Position numbers and translations under genes: made by a program. Below are positions 6,713-13,874 of a stretch of 21,289 bases of DNA, in pieces. Source of the DNA: Butyrivibrio sp. CAG:318 (GTDB lineage: Bacteria; Bacillota; Clostridia; Lachnospirales; Lachnospiraceae); NCBI GenBank assembly GCA_000431815.1, contig FR889240.1, positions 7,242-28,530 on the forward strand, given 5' to 3'. Under the pieces are notes generated by a model. The model saw only the letters and a list, made by a program, of their open reading frames with translations. It was not told the origin of the DNA and did no database searches. Position 1 is the first letter of the stretch; each line of letters begins with the position of its first letter.

Positions 6713-8593
6713 TTGAAAAAAATACATACCGGCGTTATATTCCAGACAATTATCGGAATGTTAGTGATTGCACTTTTGGTTCTTGGATATACGTTCATTC
6801 TGCAGAGGAATTATAATAGTTCGGCACTTGATGAGTCTGTTGCAAGAAACAAACAGTGCGCTGATGCAATACATAAGCATATGTCGGATAAATTTGTCAG
6901 GGAAGATTTTGATTCAATATCATCAGTTGACGATATCGGTCTGCCGTGTTATAAGAAGTTGCAGAAGCAGCTTAATGAACTGCGCGCATTGAATTCAACG
7001 AGATATCTGTATACTGCCAAAAAAACAGATGACGGAAAGCTGATTTACCTTGTGGATGGACTGGATTCGGATGCGGATGATTATGCGTATCCGGGAACAT
7101 TAATTGAGAAAGAGATGGTGCCATATATAGAACAGGCTCTTTCCGGTAAAGTTGTTTATTCCAATAAGATAGTGGACACGACATGGGGCCATATTTTTAC
7201 GGCATGCTATCCGGTAGAAGCATCGGATGGAACAGGGGATATTATCGGGGCATTATGTATGGAAATGGATATGGAAAGCACATATGCTTGTATGGAAGCA
7301 GATAATCATAGGGCATTTATGATTTCCATAATTGCGATAGTTGTTTTTGCAATATTGGCAAATATCGTACATATATACTTAAGAAAACAGAAGTATATCA
7401 AGATCCAGCAGCGGGAAGAACTGGAGAAAGCTGTCAGTGCAGCAGATGCGGCCAATGCGGCAAAATCAGCTTTTTTATTTAATATGAGCCATGATATCAG
7501 GACACCGATGAATGCAATACTGGGGTTTACGCAGCTGGCGGAGCAGGAAGCCGGTGTATCAGATAAAGTCAAAGAATATCTTCAGAAAATCCGGATAAGC
7601 GGTAATAAAATGCTCTCTATTATAGATAATGTGCTTGAACTATCAAGGATTGAATCCGGCAAGGTTACAATAGAGGAAACTCCGGTTGCAGCCGGAAGCA
7701 TAATAGATGAATGCAAGGTTATGATACAGGCCGAAATCGATAAGAAGAAGCAGCAGCTTACCGTTTCGAAGGAGATAATTTACCCGTATATATATATGGA
7801 TACGGTACGCATTACAGAGATAATCCTCAATCTCATGAGCAATTCCATCAAGTATACTAATGATGGAGGCTGGATTCATTGTGCTATAAGCCAGGAAGAG
7901 GATGAGAGAGAAGGATGGTGTATACAGGAACTGACGGTAAGCGATAACGGAATAGGAATGACCCGTGAATTCCAGAAACACATTTATGAGTCATTTACCA
8001 GAGAACGTTCCTCAACAGCAAGCGGAATAGCGGGCACCGGACTTGGAATGGGAATTGTTAAGAAACTGGTTGATATGATGGACGGTACGATAGATCTTCA
8101 GAGTAAGGTTGGTGAGGGGACGACCTTTAGGGTGAGAATACCGTGCAGGATAGCGACACAGGAAGATACACAGCCGAAGACGGATGAAAATATAGGTAAT
8201 CCTGAGGATTTAAAGGGGATAAGAATTTTATTGGCGGAAGATAACGACCTGAATGCAGAGATTGCTGTTACACTCCTTTCGGAAGTGGGATTTATGGTAG
8301 AACGTGCCGCTAACGGGGTTGACTGTGTGGAAATGCTCAAAGACAGGCCGGCAGGGTATTATTCGATAATTCTTATGGATATCCAGATGCCGGTTCTTGA
8401 CGGATATAATGCGACGATTAATATAAGGCGGATGGACGACAAAGCAAAGGCTTCAATACCGATTGTTGCGATGACGGCCAACGCATTTGCTGAGGACAGG
8501 GAAAAGGCATTGAGCGTGGGAATGAACGACCACATAGCGAAGCCGGTAGATATGAGTAAGCTTATACCTACAATCAGAAAATATATCAAATAA
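6713..8593 (+). CDS. Hybrid sensor histidine kinase with C-terminal receiver domain
   Basis: I place the start at TTG 6713, nine bases after AGGAGG (6698-6703). An in-frame ATG at 6665 has no ribosome binding site. The 626-residue protein has a membrane segment (about 8-30), an extracytoplasmic Cache-like domain (about 31-200; YLYTAKKTDDGKLIYLVDG) and a second membrane segment (about 202-222). A HisKA domain follows with His260 in FNMSHDIRTPMN. The ATPase domain shows Asn377, DNGIGM at 411-416 and GTGLGMGIVKKLV. The receiver domain (about 505-625) has phospho-acceptor Asp556 in ILMDIQMP. This architecture is a phosphorelay kinase whose output partner is not adjacent, or a protein acting through its own receiver. 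Proximity to the GH13 gene hints at carbohydrate-related sensing, which is unproven. Confidence 0.9.
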   Translation: MKKIHTGVIFQTIIGMLVIALLVLGYTFILQRNYNSSALDESVARNKQCADAIHKHMSDKFVREDFDSISSVDDIGLPCYKKLQKQLNELRALNSTRYLYTAKKTDDGKLIYLVDGLDSDADDYAYPGTLIEKEMVPYIEQALSGKVVYSNKIVDTTWGHIFTACYPVEASDGTGDIIGALCMEMDMESTYACMEADNHRAFMISIIAIVVFAILANIVHIYLRKQKYIKIQQREELEKAVSAADAANAAKSAFLFNMSHDIRTPMNAILGFTQLAEQEAGVSDKVKEYLQKIRISGNKMLSIIDNVLELSRIESGKVTIEETPVAAGSIIDECKVMIQAEIDKKKQQLTVSKEIIYPYIYMDTVRITEIILNLMSNSIKYTNDGGWIHCAISQEEDEREGWCIQELTVSDNGIGMTREFQKHIYESFTRERSSTASGIAGTGLGMGIVKKLVDMMDGTIDLQSKVGEGTTFRVRIPCRIATQEDTQPKTDENIGNPEDLKGIRILLAEDNDLNAEIAVTLLSEVGFMVERAANGVDCVEMLKDRPAGYYSIILMDIQMPVLDGYNATINIRRMDDKAKASIPIVAMTANAFAEDREKALSVGMNDHIAKPVDMSKLIPTIRKYIK

Positions 8594-8639
8594 AATCGGG
8601 GAGGGGTGCTCTACAACAGGAATTCAATCCAAAAAAACA

Positions 8640-8668
8640 TCGACATTCTGCCGCATACACGTTATAAT
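8640..8668 (+). promoter_or_regulatory. Promoter of the exonuclease gene
   Basis: TCGACA (8640-8645), a 17-base spacer and a perfect TATAAT (8663-8668) lie just before the exonuclease. The predicted start near 8675 leaves a leader of about 15 bases with GAGGA at 8678-8682. Confidence 0.6.
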
Positions 8669-8689
8669 GATAATAACGAGGATTTTTTT

Positions 8690-9697
8690 ATGAATTATAT
8701 TATTCTGGACCTGGAATGGAACCAGTGTCCTAGCGGCAAAAAAAATGAAAATAAAGATCTTAAGTTCGAGATAATTGAAATTGGAGCGGTTAAAGTTGAT
8801 GACAACAGGCAATATGTGAGTGAGTTCCATGAGTTCGTATCTCCGACAGTGTACCGTGCACTCCATAAGATTACAAAGGACATGACTAAGCTTACTATCA
8901 GCGAACTTGATAAGAGCGATAAGTTTAATGAGGCGGCCACGCGTTTTTTTGACTGGTGCGGCAGTGACGGCGATTACATGTTCGGGACATGGGGTTCGAT
9001 GGACCTGGCCGAACTTCAGAATAATTGTAAATATTTTGGAGTGGATCATAAGTTTGAGAAACCACTTGTATTTTATGATATTCAGAAGCTGTACAGTCTG
9101 TGCTTTTCGGATGGCAAGACCAGAGTTTCGCTTGAGACGGCGATTGATGAGCAGAAGATTAATAAAGAGATACCGTTTCACACGGCAGTGTATGATGCGA
9201 TATATACGGCGAGGGTGTTTGAAGTAATCGATTTTGAACGCGTTAAGCGGTATACATCCGTGGATACTTATTGCATTCCGGATAATAAAGAGGAAGAATT
9301 TTTCTTCAATTACGGAACTTACACAAAATATATTTCGAGAGGATTTCCGGAGAGGGAAATGATCATGAAGGACAGCAGGGTCCGTTCAATGCATTGCTGC
9401 GTATGCGGACGTAATGTCAAGAGGGTGATCAAATGGTATTCCATCGGCAATCAGAGGATGTACTGTGGCGTAGGTTTCTGCGAGCAGCATGGTTATGTTA
9501 AGGGCAAGGTTAAAGTCCGTATGACACATGATAACCTCTGGTATGGAATTAAGATTCTTAAACTGACGGATGAAGAAGGCGCTGTACAGATACGTGACAG
9601 ACAGATTATCAACCGCGAGAAAAGGCGTGAGCGCCGCCATCGCGAGATGGAGCGCCGGCTTAAAGAAGCTGCGGAATCAGAATCTGAGACGACGTGA
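8690..9697 (+). CDS. DEDDh-family 3'-5' exonuclease with C-terminal Cys/His cluster
   Basis: The start is ATG 8690, set by GAGGA seven bases upstream and by the catalytic strand MNYIILDLEW beginning there. A GTG at 8606 would add 28 residues unlike the family and lie upstream of the promoter. The 335-residue protein shows all five metal and catalytic residues of the DnaQ-like DEDDh fold: Asp7 and Glu9 (DLEW), Asp105 (SMDLAEL), His164 and Asp169 (HTAVYDA). Such enzymes degrade RNA or DNA from the 3' end; KapD-like and RNase T-like proteins belong here. After about residue 230 there is an extension with Cys236-x2-Cys239, Cys259-x4-Cys264 and His267, a likely zinc site, then a very basic tail. 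Substrate is unknown. The 3' end overlaps the convergent carboxypeptidase gene by 21 bases. Confidence 0.85.
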   Translation: MNYIILDLEWNQCPSGKKNENKDLKFEIIEIGAVKVDDNRQYVSEFHEFVSPTVYRALHKITKDMTKLTISELDKSDKFNEAATRFFDWCGSDGDYMFGTWGSMDLAELQNNCKYFGVDHKFEKPLVFYDIQKLYSLCFSDGKTRVSLETAIDEQKINKEIPFHTAVYDAIYTARVFEVIDFERVKRYTSVDTYCIPDNKEEEFFFNYGTYTKYISRGFPEREMIMKDSRVRSMHCCVCGRNVKRVIKWYSIGNQRMYCGVGFCEQHGYVKGKVKVRMTHDNLWYGIKILKLTDEEGAVQIRDRQIINREKRRERRHREMERRLKEAAESESETT

Positions 9698-11041
9698 TCC
9701 GTAATGGCTTCTGCGGCGTCTGAAGTTGCGCAATATAAATATTATTCCGGCTGTGATTAATCCGACACCGAGTATGATGCCGGCCACAATAGGAATATTG
9801 ATATGGAACACCGTGTCTTTCGACGGGTTGTATGTGCTGTAAGAAGCATGAGGAACACCGTCAAGACCGGTGTTTTTATTGTTGCCGGTGTAATTGATCA
9901 TAATAGTGGCATTGCCGACATTGGTGTTACCGTAATAATAGGTTATGCATGCAAAACCGCCATCCTTGCCGGCATAAGCCGGATTATCGGAGTAAGTCAC
10001 GATTCCGGTAAGTTCGGAGAGCTTAACGCTGGTGGGAACCAGAAGGTAAGTGTCATCGGCAAAACCGATTGATATATCCGAGGATGATGATACACGGCCG
10101 GTTATATTAAGAATGTCAACCTGTCCCGTCGAAAGGGATGATGCGGAATTATCAAGATATACTTTATGATAATTATTAAAATAGTAGTCAAAAAGGGCGG
10201 TTGTGTCTTTGTAACGTCCGGCATCGGTAGATTTCATAATCACGCAGATTAATCTTAAGTCATCTTTCTGTGCAAAAGATACAAGGCAGTTGCCGGCAGC
10301 ATCAGTGTAACCCGTCTTGCCGCCAAGCGAATATTTGTATGCATAATCGCCGCCCGGAAGCATCTGATAACGATGTCTGTAATAGCGGGTAAAATTGCTT
10401 TTGTTGGTAGGACCGATTGTGTATACACCTGAATGTGAAACTATTTTCATAAGGGTTTTGTTATTAAAACATGCCTGCGCAATAAGTGCCATATCATAAG
10501 GCGTTGTGTAATGGAACTGGTCGGAAAGACCGCTCGGATTCGTAAAATGCGTATGCGTGGCACCGAGTTCTTCCATGCGGCTGTTCATCATTGATGCAAA
10601 AGAAGATACTGTCTGTCCGACATGCTCGGCCAGACCATAGGCGACTTCGTTCGCAGAGCGCAGTATCAGACAATAGAGTGCCTGCTCGATGGTAAGCTCT
10701 TCTCCCGGTGAAATCGATGCGTTGGCATCTCCGTAATCAATGCTGTCCACAGCTGCCTGCGAAAAGGTTACGGTATCGGTAAGCGAACAGTTCTCAACAG
10801 TCAGAAGTGCAGTGAGAAGCTTGGTCGTACTGGCCGGGTAACATTGTGTATCGGCATTGGAGGAATATAGAATTTCCCCGCTGTCGGCGTCCATAAGAAC
10901 GACGTAATCGGAACTTATTTTCGGAAATTCCGGAAGCCCCAGGGCAGATGAATCATCGGCCGATACATTAACAGTTTCCGCCGGGTGGCATATAATAAAT
11001 ATTATAGATAAAATAAGTATTGAAAGCTTTTTTATTTTCAT
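9677..11041 (-). CDS. D-alanyl-D-alanine carboxypeptidase (penicillin-binding protein, PBP5/DacA type)
   Basis: The 454-residue protein trims the terminal D-Ala of peptidoglycan stem peptides outside the membrane. The ATG at 11041 is chosen because AAAGGA lies six bases upstream and a signal peptide starts there (MKIKKLSILI, hydrophobic to about 18). An upstream in-frame start at 11086 would add 15 residues and remove this fit. The active-site motifs of peptidase family S11 are complete: Ser71-x-x-Lys74 (PASTTK), Ser129-Ala-Asn131 (RSANE) and Lys242-Thr-Gly244 (GGKTGYT). A C-terminal membrane segment (about 420-445; IPIVAGIILGVGLI) and a basic cytoplasmic tail replace the amphipathic anchor of E. 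coli PBP5. The promoter overlaps the divergent trmB promoter. The stop codon lies within the exonuclease 3' end. Confidence 0.93.
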   Translation of the reverse strand: MKIKKLSILILSIIFIICHPAETVNVSADDSSALGLPEFPKISSDYVVLMDADSGEILYSSNADTQCYPASTTKLLTALLTVENCSLTDTVTFSQAAVDSIDYGDANASISPGEELTIEQALYCLILRSANEVAYGLAEHVGQTVSSFASMMNSRMEELGATHTHFTNPSGLSDQFHYTTPYDMALIAQACFNNKTLMKIVSHSGVYTIGPTNKSNFTRYYRHRYQMLPGGDYAYKYSLGGKTGYTDAAGNCLVSFAQKDDLRLICVIMKSTDAGRYKDTTALFDYYFNNYHKVYLDNSASSLSTGQVDILNITGRVSSSSDISIGFADDTYLLVPTSVKLSELTGIVTYSDNPAYAGKDGGFACITYYYGNTNVGNATIMINYTGNNKNTGLDGVPHASYSTYNPSKDTVFHINIPIVAGIILGVGLITAGIIFILRNFRRRRSHYGSRRLRF

Positions 11042-11070
11042 ATACAATCCTTTAATAGCATTATGTCTAT

Positions 11071-11109
11071 ATAATATCCTTTGCACAAAATAAATGCAAG
11101 GTTTATAAT
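11071..11109. promoter_or_regulatory. Overlapping divergent promoters of carboxypeptidase gene and trmB
   Basis: For trmB (plus strand) TTGCAC (11081-11086) and TATAAT (11104-11109) are 17 bases apart. For the carboxypeptidase (minus strand) TTGCAT (11099-11094) and TATTAT (11076-11071) are also 17 bases apart. The two elements interlock within 39 bases, so polymerase binding to one should exclude the other. Confidence 0.6.
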
Positions 11110-11143
11110 ATTGATATTATCAAAAGAAACAGGAGAGGAATAC

Positions 11144-11779
11144 ATGAGACTCAGAAATGTACGCGGCGCAAGGGAAGCGATGATCGACAGTAAATACACT
11201 GTCAATGAACCGGAACAGTATAAGGGCCGCTGGAATGAATTTTTCGGCAATAATAATCCGATCAGACTGGAAATCGGAACCGGAAAGGGTAAGTTTCTTA
11301 TGACACTTGCCACACAGAATCCGGACATTAATTATATAGGAATAGAGAAGTACTCAAGCGTGCTTGTGCGTGCGCTTGAGAAACAGAATGAACTTGAACT
11401 TCCGAATGTGATTTTTATCAGGATGGATGCGGAACATATCGAAGAAATATTTGCAAACGGTGAGATAGACCGGATTTATCTTAATTTCTCAGATCCATGG
11501 CCGAAGGACCGCCATGCAAAGCGCAGACTTACATCGAGACAGTTTTTTGCCAGATACAATAATATTCTGGCTGCGGACGGACGTGTTGGGTTCAAGACGG
11601 ATAACAGAGCATTGTTTGATTTTTCCGTGGAAGAGGTTAAGGAAGCCGGCTGGAAGCTGACGGCCGTTACATATGATCTGCATAACGACGCCATGAACGA
11701 GGGCAATGTTATGACTGAGTATGAAATCAGATTCTCACAAATGGGAACGCCGATCAACAAATTAATCGCCGAAAGGTAA
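11144..11779 (+). CDS. trmB: tRNA (guanine-N7-)-methyltransferase
   Basis: The 211-residue enzyme transfers a methyl group from S-adenosylmethionine to N7 of G46 in tRNA variable loops. The SAM-binding loop is LEIGTGKGKF (42-51). The family signature follows in NFSDPWPKDRHAKRRL, in which the Asp and following basic residues are characteristic of TrmB. The C-terminal VMTEYEIRF segment is also typical. Length matches the family. The ATG at 11144 follows AGGAGAGG at 11131-11138; an earlier in-frame start at 11081 would overlap the promoter. It is divergent from the carboxypeptidase gene and followed, 19 bases after its stop, by a small Cys-containing open frame ahead of a terminator, so the two are probably co-transcribed. 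Confidence 0.95.
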   Translation: MRLRNVRGAREAMIDSKYTVNEPEQYKGRWNEFFGNNNPIRLEIGTGKGKFLMTLATQNPDINYIGIEKYSSVLVRALEKQNELELPNVIFIRMDAEHIEEIFANGEIDRIYLNFSDPWPKDRHAKRRLTSRQFFARYNNILAADGRVGFKTDNRALFDFSVEEVKEAGWKLTAVTYDLHNDAMNEGNVMTEYEIRFSQMGTPINKLIAER

Positions 11780-11798
11780 TAACAGAGGGGGATGGGGT

Positions 11799-11933
11799 AT
11801 GAAGTGCTGTATCAAAGACAGAATATATCTGGGCACACTTAAATATGTAAAAGTGAACTGCTACCTGTTGAAATTCAAAAGGGCGTTCACGGAAGTTAAG
11901 AAAATATTAAACGGAGGCAGCTGTAAATGCTGA
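11799..11933 (+). CDS. Small basic cysteine-containing peptide, 44 residues, unrecognised
   Basis: An ATG at 11799 preceded by GAGGGGG (11785-11791) opens a 44-codon frame ending at TGA 11931-11933. The peptide begins MKCCIKDRIY and ends GGSCKC, with five cysteines (3, 4, 21, 42, 44) and about twelve Lys/Arg, so it is strongly basic. It has no signal peptide or membrane segment. It lies 19 bases after trmB and before the only terminator, so it should be on the trmB transcript. The last codons form the 5' arm of that terminator, so translation to the stop would disturb the hairpin. The clustered Cys pairs could bind metal, but no family is recognised. It could also be a chance frame in the trmB 3' region; a competing ATG at 11792 gives only 16 codons. 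Confidence 0.5.
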   Translation: MKCCIKDRIYLGTLKYVKVNCYLLKFKRAFTEVKKILNGGSCKC

Positions 11934-11947
11934 GCCTCCGTTATTTT
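11911..11947. terminator. Terminator after trmB and the small peptide gene
   Basis: ACGGAGGC (11911-11918) pairs with GCCTCCGT (11934-11941), extended inward by AGC/GCT with a two-base bulge, and is followed by TATTTTAT. The reverse direction ends in a T-rich stretch too, so it may also stop the convergent DUF3877-like gene, whose stop is at 11949-11951. Confidence 0.75.
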
Positions 11948-11948
11948 A

Positions 11949-12482
11949 TCAGAAATCAAAATCGTAATAATCCGCCGGCAGGAACCTGTGATATATGATA
12001 TGACATCCCTCATCCTTGAAACAATAGAAATAAGGGTCACCAAAATTTTCCGGGAACCGGTACAGAACATCAAATTCACCGTTATCGACCGGTTCGCAGA
12101 TAATGTCCGGCGAATATGACATGAACAGTGCCAGAACATCATCGAGCGTGGTGCCGTGTCCGGCCAGAAGATCAACCAATGCCTTGATAAAATCATTATC
12201 CGGTGTATTCTCGTGTACATACACGCTGCCTTTCTCCGGAATATTGAAGCAGAAGCGGTCGCCCTTGTGTGTGACAACCACATCTCCCAGAGTGTCTGTT
12301 ATCTCGGCGGGCATCGCGGCAAGCCGTGCGTTCATCGCGTCGGCGTCATCATGTGCTTCAAGCAGATGGTTGAGTGACGATAACGGATAGTAAAGACGTA
12401 TTTTCTCCTCGCGGAAACCAAGCTTGGCCTGCTCTTCGCGGATTATATCTATAAGGTTATTTCTTAATTCAGTAAATCCCAT
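11949..12482 (-). CDS. DUF3877-like protein of unknown function
   Basis: The 177-residue protein starts at ATG 12482 with a strong GGAGGTG (12487-12493) five to six bases upstream. Its N-terminus (FTELRNNLIDIIREEQAKLG) followed by IRLYYPLSSLNHLL resembles the DUF3877 family of clostridia as I remember it; this was not checked by a search. It has no signal peptide, membrane segment or obvious catalytic motif. The C-terminus is rich in aromatic and acidic residues (HRFLPADYYDFDF), as is the middle (FPENFGDPYFYCFKDEG). It is transcribed alone, convergent with trmB and divergent from the tRNA-Lys gene. Function is unknown, and soluble cytoplasmic location is the only supported inference. Confidence 0.7.
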   Translation of the reverse strand: MGFTELRNNLIDIIREEQAKLGFREEKIRLYYPLSSLNHLLEAHDDADAMNARLAAMPAEITDTLGDVVVTHKGDRFCFNIPEKGSVYVHENTPDNDFIKALVDLLAGHGTTLDDVLALFMSYSPDIICEPVDNGEFDVLYRFPENFGDPYFYCFKDEGCHIIYHRFLPADYYDFDF

Positions 12483-12571
12483 TGTGCACCTCCAAAAGTC
12501 AGTATATCATAGTGACGTCCATATCGGTAAAAAATATATAAAAAAATTATGAATAAATGGTGAAAAAGTGG

Positions 12572-12600
12572 TTGACAAACACTGACAAGTCTGTTATCAT
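12572..12600 (+). promoter_or_regulatory. Strong promoter of tRNA-Lys
   Basis: A perfect TTGACA (12572-12577), a 17-base spacer and TATCAT (12595-12600) lie 37 bases before the tRNA, the best -35 match in the window and consistent with a highly expressed stable RNA. Confidence 0.8.
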
Positions 12601-12636
12601 AACAAACGTGCTCGACGAGAGACAACAATTAAATAC

Positions 12637-12709
12637 GCGCCTTTAGCTCAGTTGGTAGAGCACCTGACTCTTAATCAGGGTGTCCAGGGTTCGAACCCCT
12701 GAAGGCGCA
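12637..12709 (+). tRNA. tRNA-Lys (CUU anticodon)
   Basis: The 73-base gene folds as a standard cloverleaf. Acceptor arms GCGCCTT (12637-12643) and AAGGCGC (12702-12708) pair fully, with discriminator A at 12709. The D arm is AGCTCAGTTGGTAGAGC. The anticodon stem CCTGA/TCAGG encloses loop CTCTTAA with anticodon CTT, reading AAG lysine codons. The T arm contains GGTTCGAACCCC. CCA is not encoded and must be added after transcription. A T-run at about 12749-12755 lies downstream, but I see no strong hairpin before it. Confidence 0.97.
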
Positions 12710-12932
12710 CTCGAAAGTCGCAAGCTATGCTTTTCGCTGGTTTGAGGCTTTTTTTGTTTTACGGATTTTACGCAACAATCAGGAACCGGTTAGGATTTTG
12801 ATAATGGGATGATAAAATATGATTAAGTTAAGCAAGCTTTATATGCGAATATACAGGAAATGACGTTGAATTTGAACATAGAAACGTCGAATCGGGAATC
12901 GGTTATTTTGCGAAAAATTTCGTAAATTGATA

Positions 12933-12961
12933 GTGATATTTTGGGGAATGCGTGTTATAAT
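12933..12961 (+). promoter_or_regulatory. Promoter of the flavoprotein-chemoreceptor operon
   Basis: An extended -10, TGTTATAAT (12953-12961), is preceded 17 bases upstream by a weak -35, GTGATA (12933-12938). The rest of the stretch 12710-13007 is A/T-rich and holds no gene that I can support. Confidence 0.5.
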
Positions 12962-13007
12962 AATTTCGAGCAGTAAAGTCGGGAATACATTAAGAAAGGA
13001 AGAAGAT

Positions 13008-13874
13008 ATGGATAGAGCGGATATCGCTGTAATCGGAACGGGACCGGCCGGAATATCGGCAGCAATCAATGCCCGTATCCGGAGGAAGTCTTTTCTGTTA
13101 TTTGGCAGCAGTAAATTAAGTGCTAAAATAGAGAGCTCCGAACAGATAGTGAATTATCCGGCAATCGATGCTATAAGCGGGCCACAACTGAATGAACGGT
13201 TTCGTGAACAATTGGTTAAGCTTGAGATTCCAATTATCGATGAACGTATTACCGGCATCTATAAGATGGAAAATTATTATCTCATAATGGCAGATCAGAA
13301 GCAATATGAGGCCTCAACCGTTATCATTGCGACGGGGGTCGAGACAGTCAGGGCACTTCCCGGAGAAAGAAAGATGCTTGGCCGCGGTGTGAGTTATTGT
13401 GCCACCTGCGACGGAAGGCTGTACGAAGGCCGCAGAATTGCCGTACTGTGTGATAATTCCAATATGGAAGATGAAGTCGATTACCTCTGTTCGCTTGCGG
13501 GCGAGGTGGTTTATTTTCCGTTATTTAATAGTGACATGAAGCGGGATAATCTTGTGATGGCACAGTCACGGATGAAGGCTGTTAAAGGAACAGATTATGT
13601 CGAATGCGTGGAACTGCAGGATGGAAGTACAATAGCGGTCGATGGCGTTTTTATGTTAAAGCAGTCGGTTTCCGCGGATGTTCTTTTGCACGGACTTGAT
13701 GTGTCCGGCGGACATATTGTCACGGACCGTAATATGGCAACCAACATGCCGGGATGTTATGCGGCAGGTGATTGCACCGGAACACCATATCAGATAAGTA
13801 AAGCAGTCGGAGAGGGCAATATAGCGGCTCACTCGGCGATAGCGTACCTTGGAAGGAGAAATAGTGATGACTAA
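13008..13874 (+). CDS. Thioredoxin-reductase-like flavoprotein, NADPH motif missing
   Basis: The start ATG 13008 follows AAAGGA (12995-13000) and begins the FAD-binding strand directly. The 288-residue protein has the FAD motif GTGPAG (10-15), IIATG (106-110), the redox-active pair Cys131-Ala-Thr-Cys134 in SYCATCDG, and the C-terminal FAD signature YAAGDCTG. These place it in the low-molecular-weight thioredoxin reductase family, usually about 300-320 residues. The central domain lacks the family's NADPH loop: where GGGNSA is expected it has VLCDNSNMEDE (147-157), and the basic HRR-type phosphate clamp is absent. Ferredoxin-dependent thioredoxin reductases of clostridia show exactly such losses, so electrons may come from ferredoxin; this is inference. 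No thioredoxin gene is adjacent. The stop overlaps the next gene by eight bases. Confidence 0.85.
   Translation: MDRADIAVIGTGPAGISAAINARIRRKSFLLFGSSKLSAKIESSEQIVNYPAIDAISGPQLNERFREQLVKLEIPIIDERITGIYKMENYYLIMADQKQYEASTVIIATGVETVRALPGERKMLGRGVSYCATCDGRLYEGRRIAVLCDNSNMEDEVDYLCSLAGEVVYFPLFNSDMKRDNLVMAQSRMKAVKGTDYVECVELQDGSTIAVDGVFMLKQSVSADVLLHGLDVSGGHIVTDRNMATNMPGCYAAGDCTGTPYQISKAVGEGNIAAHSAIAYLGRRNSDD

Noticed and set aside
8606..8689. GTG start extending the exonuclease by 28 codons
   Set aside because: The purine-rich stretch runs into the GTG itself, the added residues do not look like the family, and the best promoter lies downstream of it.
11792..11842. Alternative start for a peptide after trmB
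   Set aside because: It gives only 16 codons and has no features; the frame from 11799 fits the ribosome binding site better.
12710..12926. Possible small RNA or terminator after tRNA-Lys, including the inverted repeat GACGTT/AACGTC at 12862-12888
   Set aside because: The repeat is short with a 15-base spacer, no T-tract follows and no convincing promoter-hairpin pair could be drawn.
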